Positions 14,180 through 25,042 of a stretch of DNA of 64,000 nt are shown piece by piece. Numbering within the stretch: position 1 is the stretch's first letter; every line of letters starts with the position of its first letter. The stretch is from Steromphala cineraria (Eukaryota; Mollusca; Gastropoda; Trochida; Trochidae): the NCBI GenBank assembly GCA_916613615.1, contig OU744724.1, positions 45,858,662-45,922,661 of the forward strand. Reading direction: 5' to 3'. The notes beneath the pieces are model-generated. The model did not search any database, had not been told where the DNA came from, and worked only from the letters and a program-made list of their open reading frames with translations. The position numbers and the translations under genes were made by a program.

Positions 14180-14757
14180 ATCTCGAAATATATGGAAGCG
14201 GATGTGTGGCAAAATTGAATCCATATACACTCGTAGCTTGCAAGATGTAACATGTCGTTCTCAACCATGCAATTCTTGAAAAGACAAGTCCAAGTGTGCA
14301 AAACTAACATTTCAATCCTGTAAAACTCAACTTGCTGTTCTCAACTTTACAGTTGAGATGTTATGCTAGAAATGTCAAAGATAAAACCCGATTTTCTATC
14401 TTGAATAAGAGGATTATTCACAAAAAAGCAATGCTGCAAGTTACGTTTTACAGATGGAAAACGGAAAATCAAAAGTTGTAAAATCAGCTTTTTAAAACAG
14501 ACTTTTGCATTTCGAGTTTTACATGATTTCGCATTGACGAGGGATGTGTGCCAAAAATGATATGCTATGCTTGATTCGTTAAAGCAGATATTTGACCGGC
14601 CCGCGATGATTCTCCAACCGGCACGAGAAAGGAACATGTTTACTTTTTGTAAGCGGCTGACCTGGCTAACCGAAACAAATACCCCTCAGCACAACTCGTA
14701 GAATATTCATGATGACTACCTCAAATTTGAAACAAGTATTTGTCACAAAGGTGACAA

Positions 14758-15624
14758 TATCCCCCGCCGCAAAATGCATACTGTATACATAGAAACACTT
14801 GTCTACACTTGTCATGCTACTAGATGTCATTTAGACCACAACAAATTGACTGGTCCCTGGGTCTTCCAAATAAGAAGCCTTGTGCAAAAAAAAAGAGGAT
14901 ATAAAGAACAGTTCTTAACAGATCAGCCTTATAATAAGCTTTAAATGCATGTTGGCTTCACTGTGACTTGAAAATCACCAAAACCAAATTGGCCCGGTGT
15001 CTTCCTAAAATAGATTAATAAAAAAGCTCCAGTGAATGACTCTTGAGATATCACACTAACAAGCTTAACATGCAGGTAAATTGATGATAAATCAAAAGTT
15101 CTGCTGTGACCTTGAAAATAATGTGAAGTCCATCAAACTTCCCTTGGTCCTGCGTCTTCACTATAAAATTCTTTGCATAAGTTTTGAAGAGAATCCAGTA
15201 AATTGTTCCTGAGATATCCCGCTGACAAGCCTAAAATGCAGGTTTCTATGCTGAAATTTTCAAAGTCTCGCTGTGACCTAGCAAATAATGTGACGGTCAC
15301 CAAAATCGACTGGTCCCGGTGCCTTCGCAATAAGATGCATTGTGTAAGTTATGAAGAGAATCCAGTGAAAGGTTCTTGAGATATCCCGCTGACAAGGGTA
15401 AAATGTCATAGTCTCGCAATGACCTTGAAATGAAGGTCAAGGTCATGAACCTCTATAGGGACCTTACTCTCGTGGTGATGAAGCTATATACAAAAAATGA
15501 AAAGAATCCGGTCAATAGTTTTTGAGTTATTCAATTTCATTCGTATGGACGTACGCACGGACGGACGGACGGACGCTGCCCAATACTATATCCCCGCTTC
15601 GCGCTATACGCGCGGCGGGGGATA
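14758..15624. mobile_element. 867-bp TIR element, copy A
   Basis: The stretch is bounded by perfect 13-bp inverted repeats, TATCCCCCGCCGC at 14758-14770 and GCGGCGGGGGATA at 15612-15624. ACAA lies directly outside both ends and is a possible 4-bp target duplication. The interior contains repeated phrases such as CTGTGACCTTGAAAAT, GAGATATCCCGCTGACAAG and AGAATCCAGTGAA, then a GGACGGACGGACG run close to the right end. No coding capacity is seen. The third copy of the host duplication lacks this insert, which supports its being a discrete insertion. From general knowledge, elements of this appearance are abundant in bivalves. Confidence 0.75.
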
Positions 15625-16238
15625 ACAAAGATCAACCACTATCCCCAGATGTACCCTTTTAATGGTAAAACCTATTAATGAAGATAGTTTTGTGGTTTCA
15701 GTGCACAGGAGACAGACACAATGACTTATACCTTTAGAACTCTATACTCAACTATCATACAACCTTAAACAATGTTTATCAATTTCACTGTTTGAACAAA
15801 TTGGGGAGCGTGGCTATGTGAGCTTTGCTCGGTTCTTCACTTGTTGATTAAAGTAATCCAAAATATTGTTAATGTTGTGTGGGTAATATCTGTAATATTC
15901 TCAAAAAAGCAATGCTGCAAGTTACGTTTTACAGATGGAAAACGGAAAATCAAAAGTTGTAAAATCAGCTTTTTAAAACAGACTTTTGCATTTCGAGTTT
16001 TACATGATTTCGCATTGACGAGGGATGTGTGCCAAAAATGATATGCTATGCTTGATTCGTTAAAGCAGATATTTGACCGGCCCGCGATGATTCTCCAACC
16101 GGCACGAGAAAGGAACATGTTTACTTTTTGTAAGCGGCTGACCTGGCTAACCGAAACAAATACCCCTCAGCACAACTCGTAGAATATTCATGATGACTAC
16201 CTCAAATTTGAAACAAGTATTTGTCACAAAGGTGACAA

Positions 16239-17100
16239 TATCCCCCGCCGCAAAATGCATACTGTATACATAGAAACACTTGTCTACACTTGTCATGCTA
16301 CTAGATGTCATTTAGACCACAACAAATTGACTGGTCCCTGGGTCTTCCAAATAAGAAGCCTTGTGCAAAAAAAAGAGGATATAAAGAACAGTTCTTAACA
16401 GATCAGCCTTATAATAAGCTTTAAATGCATGTTGGCTTCACTGTGACTTGAAAATCACCAAAACCAAATTGGCCCGGTGTCTTCCTAAAATAGATTAATA
16501 AAAAAGCTCCAGTGAATGACTCTTGAGATATCACACTAACAAGCTTAACATGCAGGTAAATTGATGATAAATCAAAAGTTCTGCTGTGACCTTGAAAATA
16601 ATGTGAAGTCCATCAAACTTCCCTTGGTCCTGCGTCTTCACTATAAAATTCTTTGCATAAGTTTTGAAGAGAATCCAGTAAATTGTTCCTGAGATATCCC
16701 GCTGACAAGCCTAAAATGCAGGTTTCTATGCTGAAATTTTCAAAGTCTCGCTGTGACCTAGCAAATAATGTGACGGTCACCAAAATCGACTGGTCCCGGT
16801 GCCTTCCCAATAAGATGCATTGTGTAAGTTATGAAGAGAATCCAGTGAAAGGTTCTTGAGATATCCCGCTGACAAGGGTAAAATGTCATAGTCTCGCAAT
16901 GACCTTGAAATGAAGGTCAAGGTCATGAACCTCTATAGGGACCTTACTCTCGTGGTGATGAAGCTATATACAAAAAATGAAAAGAATGCGGTCAATAGTT
17001 TTTGAGTTATTCAATTTCATTCGTATGGACGTACGCACGGACGGACGGACGCTGCCCAATACTATATCCCCGCTTCGCGCTATACGCGCGGCGGGGGATA
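16239..17100. mobile_element. 862-bp TIR element, copy B
   Basis: Second copy of the TATCCCCCGCCGC-bounded element, carried along by the 1.48-kb tandem duplication rather than inserted independently, because the flanks are the same. It differs from the first copy by a shorter GGAC run, one base in a poly-A tract and a few substitutions. Confidence 0.75.
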
Positions 17101-18289
17101 ACAAAGATCAACCACTATCCCCAGATGTACCCTTTTAATGGTAAAACCTATTAATGAAGATAGTTTTGTGGTTTCAGTGCACAGGAGACAGACACAATGA
17201 CTTATACCTTTAGAACTCTATACTCAACTATCATACAACCTTAAACAATGTTTATCAATTTCACTGTTTGAACAAATTGGGGAGCGTGGCTATGTGAGCT
17301 TTGCTCGGTTCTTCACTTGTTGATTAAAGTAATCCAAAATATTGTTAATGTTGTGTGGGTAATATCTGTAATATTCTCAAAAAAGCAATGCTGCAAGTTA
17401 CGTTTTACAGATGGAAAACGGAAAATCAAAAGTTGTAAAATCAGCTTTTTAAAACAGACTTTTGCATTTCGAGTTTTACATGATTTCGCATTGACGAGGG
17501 ATGTGTGCCAAAAATGATATGCTATGCTTGATTCGTTAAAGCAGATATTTGACCGGCCCGCGATGATTCTCCAACCGGCACGAGAAAGGAACATGTTTAC
17601 TTTTTGTAAGCGGCTGACCTGGCTAACCGAAACAAATACCCCTCAGCACAACTCGTAGAATATTCATGATGACTACCTCAAATTTGAAACAAGTATTTGT
17701 CACAAAGGTTTAAGTGACCCAATAGATGTTCTGTATTAGTCGGCCATTGTGTTGAGAGATAAAACGTGATTGGTGCTTTAAGCCTCTCAAAGAGGAGGAC
17801 AGGGGTGTAAGACCGAAAATAAATCTGGAGGTTCTGCTTCTCTCTTAATGTGGGTCATTTTATTCAAATCATAACCTCTCTGCAATGACTATTATAACGA
17901 ATATATCAATTTTGGTAATTTATTTGAGTTTGTTCTCCAAGACAACCTTTATTTGAATAAAACGTTATCATTAAGTCTATGAAATCTATCTTACGCTGTT
18001 TGTCGTTCATATCTCACTCCTTATTCAATATTTCATTTTACGAGATACATGAAAGAGCACTACGCATATGACGTGTTGCAACTAGAAAGATCTATAAATG
18101 TCCCATCCAATGCAATCAAGGCTAATTGATGGATCAAACGAATGGTGTATCCAAAAAAACAAGTATATTTAATTTGGTTACTCTATAAAGTATTCAATCA
18201 AAACGGATTTATCAATAACCCATTTATAATTTCACAATCACTTAAAATAAACATGCATGTTATAACTACGCATGTGTAATATATTATGC

Positions 18290-18829
18290 AGGAGTACCAC
18301 TCAAAACCCTTAAGATTTATTATACATTTAATATAATTTTACAGTTTTATATATCTTTTGCTTTGATATAAGTTTAACTCATCAGAATTTATGTTATAAA
18401 GTAACTATTTATCATGCATCTATATCGTATGTTTCATCCAAGCACCATTTTCCTAATATATAACATATATCTATCTTTGAATATCAATCCAAAAGGCTGG
18501 CGGCTAACTATCTGCACAGCATGCATCTATAATTATTCTAATAATTTAATCATTCTTCTAATCCAATTAACCAATATTCTATTTTATTAAGTTTGGATTT
18601 TCGTAACAGTGTCAATATTCAAATGTTAATAGAAGTTCAAGATATAAAGATGTTCATCCGTCATAATGCATATAGAGGCGGTAATACCGTAAAATACCAA
18701 AAAACGTTATTAAGTACCCCTATATTGTAGTAGATATCAGACTGTTTCAACAACTTCTGAAGGTACCAAGATATATTTGTACCACCTTCTAAGAACACTC
18801 AAATTCAAGATAGTAACCTTCGTTTTTCC
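18290..18829. other. AT-rich spacer inside the palindromic element
   Basis: Strongly AT-rich, with no convincing open frame or repeat. It lies between the inner end of the left palindrome arm and the TAACCCTC-like repeats. Confidence 0.4.
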
Positions 18830-19072
18830 GTAAAGTTAACTGTAAACCCTGCTTTGCCCTAACATATTTCTACCCCTTGTTTCAATAACCCTCGCTTTAC
18901 CGTATAACTGCAACCCTCGCTTGGTGCTTATCCCCTACGTAACCTCTTTTCCCATTACTATCAATTCACCGTATATTTCACTGTATCCCTAGCTTTGCCC
19001 CAACTACCCAATTGCCCTATCTTTAATCCTCTACGTAACCCTCGATTTCCTAACCCTCCAATAACAATATTA
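18830..19072 (+). repeat. Degenerate TAACCCTC-rich repeats, first block
   Basis: Loose repeats of about 20-30 bp built from phrases such as TAACCCTCGCTTTACCGTA and ACTGTAACCCTC. Period and sequence vary too much for a single consensus. The CCCTAA-like pieces recall telomeric repeat, but no perfect (CCCTAA)n run is present. Confidence 0.6.
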
Positions 19073-19222
19073 TAAGAATAATCAACGAGTTGCGAGGAAT
19101 TACGGATTATCTGTCCTGAGGTAATTATTGTGATAAACTCCGAGCTTCAGCGAGGAGTTTGACACAATAATTCACGAGGGACAGATAATCCGTAATTCCG
19201 AGCATCGAGTTGGTTATTCTTT
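19073..19222. mobile_element. Hairpin MITE-like palindrome
   Basis: About 73 bases on each side form a near-perfect hairpin. The left arm runs from AGAATAATCAACGAGTTG through TTACGGATTATCTGTCC to AAACTCCGAG, and the right arm is its reverse complement with a few mismatches and small indels. It interrupts the TAACCCTC-like repeats. Confidence 0.8.
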
Positions 19223-19895
19223 TTCTTACCCAAGATAACTTTGATGCGTAAAAAGGGTGGAAAAAGGGTAACATTAAAAAACTACGCTCGACCGGTTAAG
19301 TACAAATTGTACTCATACGCCATTCATAATTTTGCTCACTACTTCAGGATGGGCGGTTCTAAGTAGTTCGCAACTCACAATCTAATTTGAAATAGTTTTT
19401 TATTTTGATGTCGCATTATATCAAAACAATTATTGTCTCATATCATTAAAAAAACGTTTTTATTGGCTGCGCACAACCGGAAAGAAAAATTAAGACGTCG
19501 CTAGCTTTCGTCTACGTTTGACAAACCTAGTGAGGAATGTATTACGTCACTGTTTGACGTCATGTTTAATGACGTCATAAAGCTATGACGTAACGATTGC
19601 ATGGCCGGCGCCTCTCCCACCTAAGATTTAAACTTGTATTTGTGGCAAAGAAAACATCAGACGGTATTGATTTCTCATTAAAATTGTTGTAGTAGTGTGT
19701 GACTTTCGCAATTTAAGTATAAGACTTTTCATCTATATCTCTCAACTGACATACAAGATCCAAGCGAATCATGAATGAATGCAAAATAGTTCCGTCAACC
19801 AATCAAAATGCGAGTTAGTTTTAGAAAAACTATAATTCCCATGACCATTATGCAAACTTTAATACCTGGCATATCCTTGCCCGCTTGGGTAAGAA
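19223..19895. mobile_element. Possible TIR element with a cluster of CRE-like sites
   Basis: A perfect 12-bp inverted pair, TTCTTACCCAAG at 19223-19234 and CTTGGGTAAGAA at 19884-19895, bounds 673 bp without a gene. It may be one unit with the adjacent hairpin. Inside are two TGACGTCA palindromes (19555-19562 and 19570-19577) and related TACGTCAC and TGACGTAA sequences within 50 bp. Whether these are functional cannot be judged. Confidence 0.45.
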
Positions 19896-20560
19896 ACCTA
19901 ATTGTAACACCACTTTTGTCCTAACTTACTACGTATTATTCGTTTTCATTACCCTCACTTTACAATAGTATATCTCACTGTAACCCTCATATTCCATAAC
20001 CCTCGTGTCCATGATTCCTCGCTTTACAGTAAACTGAGTGCAACACTTGTATTTTCCTTACTTCCATTACTCTTGTTTTTCTTACCCTGGCTATACTGTT
20101 TACCTAACTGTAACCCTTGCGTTGTTCTATACCTCTTAGTAAACCTCTTTTTATAATCCTCCATTACCGTCTACCTAACTGCAACCTTCTGAACCCCTAG
20201 TTACCACTCGTTTTCATACAACTGCTTTTATTGCAGGCCAAGTGCTCCAGATATAAGCATCATATCTGCGAATTTTAGGTATTCTGCGTATTTGAGCACT
20301 GATGTCTAACATTACACCCCTAGCTTTGCTTTACAATATACCTAACTGTAACCGCCACTTTGCCCCAAATCCTACGGAATAATTCTTCCTGTAATCCGAA
20401 CTTAAAACCATATCTTACTTTAACCCTCACCTTCTAGTAACCCTTGTTTTATAACCCTCTCTTTTGCGTATACAATGTACCTTATTGTAACCCTTGCTTT
20501 ACCCTAACCCTCATCGTAACCCTCTTGTTCATAACCATCGCATTACCGTCTACCTAACTG
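19896..20560 (+). repeat. Degenerate TAACCCTC-rich repeats, second block
   Basis: Continuation of the loose TAACCCTC / CTTTACCGT / CCTAACTGTAACCC repeats after the nested elements. The C-rich strand is the plus strand up to about 20560. Confidence 0.6.
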
Positions 20561-20830
20561 CATGAAAACGAGGGCTACGGACAGGGTTAGAGCGATGGCT
20601 ACAGTTAGGGCATCGAGTTTTTGGGAAAAAAGCATTACGAAAGGGGGGAGGGGCTGATTGAGAAAAATGGTTACATTTGTGATATTTTGCAAAGCGAGGG
20701 TTATGGAAACGAGGTTACGTTGGAGTTGAGCCAAAGACAAATAACAATTTAAAGTGTTACAAGTCCATATGTATGTGTTGTTGACCATCTTCTTACTGAC
20801 CAAGTTGGTTGAAACACAATGGTTTAGGGC
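20561..20830 (-). repeat. Degenerate TAACCCTC-like repeats, inverted block
   Basis: From about 20561 the same repeat phrases appear as reverse complements (ACGAGGGCTACGG, CAGGGTTAG, GCGAGGGTTATGG). This is consistent with the right half of the palindrome starting here. An 86-codon minus-strand frame lies across this block; its composition is that of the repeat and it is not accepted as a gene. Confidence 0.55.
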
Positions 20831-22350
20831 AAGGCGAAGTATAAGACAGGTATAAGTTAAAGTGTTATACCGGTAGTTATGATATGCATGTTTATTTTAA
20901 GTGATTGTGGATTTTTTAATGGGTTATTGATAAATCTTTTTTGATTGAATACTTAAAAGTGTATCCAAATCCAATATACTTGGTACATTGTTGGACAATG
21001 GAGTATTTGCATACTGAGTATGTTTTTTGGAAACACCATTCTTTGATACAACAAATCATATGCGTAGTGCTCTTTCATGTATCTCGTAAATTGAAATAGT
21101 GAAAAAGGTGTGAGATTTGAACGACAAACAGCGTAGGATGGGTTTCATAGACTTAATGATAACGATTTATTCAAATTTAAAGGTTGTCTTGAAGAACAAA
21201 CACAAATAAATGACCAAAATTGATATATTCGTTATAATAGCCATTGCAGAGAGGTTATGATTTTAATAAAATGACCCACATTAAGAGGGAAGTAGAACCT
21301 ACAGATTTATTTTCGGTCTTACACCCTTGCTCTCCTCTTTGAGGGGCTCAAAGCACCAATCATAACATATCTACTACGTTTTATCTCTCAACAAAATGGC
21401 CGACTAGTACTTAAAATCTATTGGTTCACTACGACATATTATCTCGTGGCCTCGACTTAAAAATCTCAAAATAAAACTCATTCAATGTCCCCTCTACAGT
21501 TCCGTAGTTCCGTACTCTCCCGACATAGGCAGATGAAGTGATGAATGTTGATACAGCCTCTGTTCTAGCCGAAATCAGTGGGTTCTGGCAGTTTGCGCCG
21601 GCGGAAAAACATTGCATCACAATCCATTTGAATTTCTTTATCACATGACAACGCTTCTCGCTTGGAAAGGGTGGTTCATATCATAATACATCACCATGAT
21701 TCGGTAGACAGATTTTGTGACGGTCAGACAGAAGGATGGACGTACAGAATGAACCCTATATACTCCTGCTTATGCTTAAAACGTACATTGGTCAGTTATT
21801 CTGTCATTTGGATATTTGTTTCGGTTAGTCAGGTCAGCCGCTTACAAAAAGTATACTTGTTCCCTATTGTGCCGGTTGCAGTATCAACGCGCGCCGGTCA
21901 AATGTCTGCTTTAACGAATCAAGCATAGCATATCATTTTTGGCATTCATCCCCCGTCAATGCGAAATCATGTACAAATGTAATTTGAAATCGTGTAAAAC
22001 TCGAAATGTAAAAGTCTGTTTTAAAAAGCTGATTTTACAACTCTTAATATTCCGTTTTCCATCTGTAAAACGTAACTTACAGCATTGCTTATTGTGAATA
22101 TTACTCTTATTCAAGATAGAAAATCGGGTTTTGTCTTTGACATTTCTAGCATAACATCTCAACTGTAAAGTTGAGAACAGCAAGTTGAGTTTTACAGGAT
22201 TGAAATGTTAGTTTTGCACACTTGGACTTGTCTTTTCAAGAATTGCATTGTTGAGAACGACATGTTACATCTTGCAAGTTACGAGTGTACATGAATTCTT
22301 TTTGGCATCCCCATTGGCATTGCTCATCCCCATCCATAGAAATATAAGCT

Positions 22351-22759
22351 TTCTCTAGAATTTAAGTTAATCAAGTTACTATTCTCGCTGCATTTATCTG
22401 AATAAATTCTAGTTTGTTTTCATCAAATGCTGAACAATTGTCCCTTAACTTGAGCATATTCAAGAATTGATCAAACGAAAGTCTTGTTGTCGACAAATTA
22501 TGACTTAATCTATATCAAGGCTGAAACCATTTATACAGGCTGAACATGAATCCTTTCATTATGGTCATTCAATGTAATATACTCATGGAAAGGAATGAGG
22601 GAACGGTTCAATTAGAAGTATGGATTTTGTGAGATGGGGCCATTTTCCATGTTCCCGAACGTGAAAATGGTCAGGTTTAGTGCGCGCAAACGCATTTTAA
22701 CATGGAACTGATGCACATGCATCCCCACAAAGACATGCAAAACATGACTACCTTTGGTA
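22351..22759. other. No recognised feature
   Basis: AT-rich sequence with no gene, repeat or inverted pair that I can support. Confidence 0.4.
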
Positions 22760-23036
22760 TATAAAGGCGAATGGGTGTCCGACGTCAGTATTGTTTTACA
22801 ACCGTGAAGGATGCCACGCTAACGGCTGCTCAGAAATAGCAAGCACGAGGACAGTCTATCTGCCAAACAGCTCGGACCTTGCAGAAGTCAAAGAGCGTCA
22901 ATATTCCGTCTGTGGAATCTCTATCGGCAAACCAATGACGTGAAAATGGGGCCTGGTCCTGGAGGTAAGCCAAAAACCACCATAAGACAAGATCGTCAGA
23001 TGAGAATGATTGCTCTTCGTGACAGATTTAAAGTGA
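22760..23036 (+). pseudogene. Tc1-like transposase N-terminal fragment
   Basis: The frame at about 22960-23034 reads GKPKTTIRQDRQMRMIALRD followed by RFKVT. This matches the linker between the two helix-turn-helix subdomains of Tc1-like transposases, where a G-R-P/K-T stretch precedes R.DR and LR.RF. A TATATAAAG sequence at about 22759 and a transcript-like stretch precede it. The catalytic domain is missing: the match stops exactly where a TIR element begins at 23037. A small decayed fragment. Confidence 0.55.
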
Positions 23037-23476
23037 CACAGAGTATCTTTCTTAAAACTTTATTTCGTTTTGATAAGCTACAGAATATATCATATGCTGA
23101 TTGAAGTTCATATCTCATCACTGGACTTGCAAATATTATAAGTTACCATGTGTTCGCGAGTTTGATATGGAGATTTATCATGTGTCCGAGTTAAATATCA
23201 AACGAGAACGAAGTTCGAGTTTGCGAGTTTGATATGGAGTTTTATCATGTGTCCGAGTTAAATATCAAACGAGAACGAAGTTCGAGTTTGATATTTAACT
23301 CGGACACATGATAAATCTCCATATCAAACTCGCGGACACATGGTAACGAATTTATTTCGACGAGCACCTTTTCTAAATGCCTTAAATCTGGCTTGAAAGA
23401 TGGGATTGGCCAAAATGGCGTCTGATCAGATCAATGTTACTCTTTTATTATATGATTGAGGGTGAGATACTCTGTG
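23037..23476. mobile_element. 440-bp element with 12-bp TIRs interrupting the Tc1 fragment
   Basis: CACAGAGTATCT at 23037-23048 is perfectly inverted as AGATACTCTGTG at 23465-23476. The interior has no gene and contains a large hairpin at 23142-23347. No clear target duplication is seen. The transposase similarity on the left does not resume on the right, so the right flank may have been lost. Confidence 0.5.
23142..23347. repeat. Hairpin with a duplicated left arm
   Basis: The left arm begins GTTACCATGTGTTCGCGAG and is repeated once in tandem (GCGAGTTTGATATGGAG at 23156 and 23223, period 67). A single right arm follows, ending CGCGGACACATGGTAAC. The structure is therefore arm, arm, inverted arm. 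Arms match almost perfectly. Confidence 0.85.
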
Positions 23477-23700
23477 AATTAAACCCTCTATCTGGCTACA
23501 GTGGCGATAACCTTTATCGTCACTCTACTGAGTGGTGATAAACTTTATCACCACTCGAGTGACGTCAAGTTCAAGACTTTGACGTCATGCAACAATGGTC
23601 TCGTATGACGTCACACTGTTACCGCGGTGACGGGCTCTTCCAAGCGGCCGCTCAACATGAAATTGGCCTTTTTGACGTAATTAGAAGGATTTATTCATAT
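23477..23700. other. Short hairpins and CRE-like sites
   Basis: Two small hairpins lie next to each other at about 23502-23560: GTGGCGATAACC / TTATCGTCAC and GAGTGGTGATAAA / TTTATCACCACTC. TGACGTCA-like sites at 23579-23586 and about 23606-23613 follow. No gene is seen. Confidence 0.5.
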
Positions 23701-23862
23701 AATAAATAGAATATCTGTCAATTCTTGACAAATACCATGTTTATCTCATCTCGTGAGGTAGACAAGTTAAATATTTTCACTCGTGAAAATATAAACTTCT
23801 ACCTCACTCGATGAGATAAACATTGTATTAGTCAAGAAAAGACAGATATCCTCTATTTATTT
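23701..23862. mobile_element. Hairpin MITE-like palindrome
   Basis: The left arm starts AATAAATAGAATATCTGTCA and the right arm ends with its inverse, GACAGATATCCTCTATTTATT. The arms meet near TTTTCACTCGTGAAAA and match with few differences. The stem is about 75 bp on each side. Confidence 0.8.
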
Positions 23863-24959
23863 AGGTATTTACAAATATAATTTTTAAACCATCGTGTTAA
23901 TGACCAAAAGTATGGTCTAGTACCGGAGCGAAGCGCACGGTACTAGATAGAAATTTAGGATTGACGAAAAAAAATCAAAATACACAGCAATGCGGGCATT
24001 CCTATATTATAGTATATTTTGATTGTTTGGTCACGTGACCTCGTGCATTCGCACCACATTCGATTTGAAGCGGCCGTAGAAGCCCCGTTACTGTCATGGC
24101 AGGCTGTCGAGTAGGGCCGAGCGAGTTTGATAGTGTCGGAGTTATAGATAAGACAGGCATCATAGCAAAATGTACACGTTGGTTTGAGAGTACAATAAAC
24201 AAATGGCGGTGACTTTTAACGTAACTGATGTTCATAGATCGGCTTTCTGTTTGCGTGATTTGAATCTTGAGCTCGCCGATAGCCAACCTTGCTGCGAGTG
24301 AGCGGGTCCAAATGCAGTTGAGATGCCGTATGACTTGCTAATGTATTTTAGCGGTACCTATCTTTTATTTGAGAACATTTTACTTATACCTTTAAAGTTA
24401 TTACATAAAGATGACTTTAGCATGTACAGGCCTAAGGGGAATTCACCAATTGCAAGCATACATGACGTTACAGCAATCGAGCGTAGCTTAGCCTTTGTTT
24501 ACCGAAAAAAGGGCAAGGGAGATAACTCTTGACTCCATCGTTGCTTGTTAAGAGGGGAGCGCGTGGCCCAGTTTAACATAGCTAAATATACCTACGGCAC
24601 GTGACCGGTTTTGACCAATGGTAAGCCGACATTGCTGTGCAAGTCGAGATAAATCCATTTTTGCATAATATCTCTAAAATGCTTGATTGTATGGAAATAT
24701 CAAGAAAACATCTCAAATACGTTTAATATTCGAAATTATGCATCCAATTTATCTACCTATTAGATACAATACCTAATAAACACTATCGAATCGAATATAT
24801 CTTCCTGTCAGCTTATGACAAAGTTTCAAAATTACGTTTGGCGAATTTGCGCGCATCACTCGAGCCACATTGTCCGGTTTTCGATCAAAATCCCGACTTT
24901 GAATGGCCGTATTTCTGCTCTAATGTACTGATTAACCTTTAAGTTGTTATTTTTAGTAA
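23863..24959. mobile_element. Possible non-autonomous element with diverged inverted ends
   Basis: ACAGCAATGCGGGC at about 23983 and GGTCACGTGACC at 24029 are mirrored in reverse order by CGGCACGTGACCGG at about 24594 and GCCGACATTGCTGTG at about 24626. This gives imperfect inverted termini about 60 bp long around a 0.65-kb body. A 69-codon plus-strand frame at 24323-24532 has no recognisable motif and is not called a gene. From 24680 to 24959 I see only AT-rich sequence. Confidence 0.4.
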
Positions 24960-25042
24960 CAGTTAGTGGTTCCCGATGTAATAACATCGATTTCAAAGTT
25001 CTACACAAACATATTTCAAGAGTCGGGTTGAGGCAACATTTT

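Larger units (their letters stand above)
14421..17709. repeat. 1.48-kb tandem duplication in the left arm (2.2 copies)
   Basis: The string beginning CAAAAAAGCAATGCTGCAAG occurs at 14421, 15902 and 17378, giving periods of 1481 and 1476 bp. The first two copies are nearly identical over their whole length; differences include one base in a poly-A run and one GACG unit. The third copy stops at about 17709, where the palindrome arm resumes. Minus-strand frames of 93-96 codons repeat with the same period and end in different sequence, so they are not credible genes. Confidence 0.95.
14180..22350. mobile_element. Large palindromic (inverted-repeat) element
   Basis: The two ends of this 8.2-kb stretch are reverse complements in several collinear blocks. 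14230-14420 matches 22110-22290. 14421-14700 (and its later copies) matches about 21830-22090. 17720-18020 matches about 21110-21430. 18190-18270 matches about 20880-20960. The arms are clearly diverged by substitutions and indels, and the right arm holds about 400 bp (21440-21830) that the left lacks. No transposase is visible in the arms or the 2.5-kb centre. It is probably a foldback-type or non-autonomous DNA element, or a remnant of a larger transposon; the superfamily is unknown. Outer boundaries are approximate. Confidence 0.75.

Noticed and set aside
14347..17594. Three similar minus-strand frames of 93-96 codons as a gene family
   Set aside because: They lie in the tandemly duplicated palindrome arm, have different C-terminal ends and show no motif; a plus-strand frame overlaps them.
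18830..20560. True telomere repeat block
   Set aside because: No perfect (CCCTAA)n or (TTAGGG)n run is present; the repeats are irregular and contain CTTTACCGT phrases.
20543..20803. Minus-strand frame of 86 codons
   Set aside because: It is made of TAACCCTC-type repeat sequence and has no motif.
24323..24532. Small plus-strand gene
   Set aside because: No motif, inside a possible non-autonomous element.
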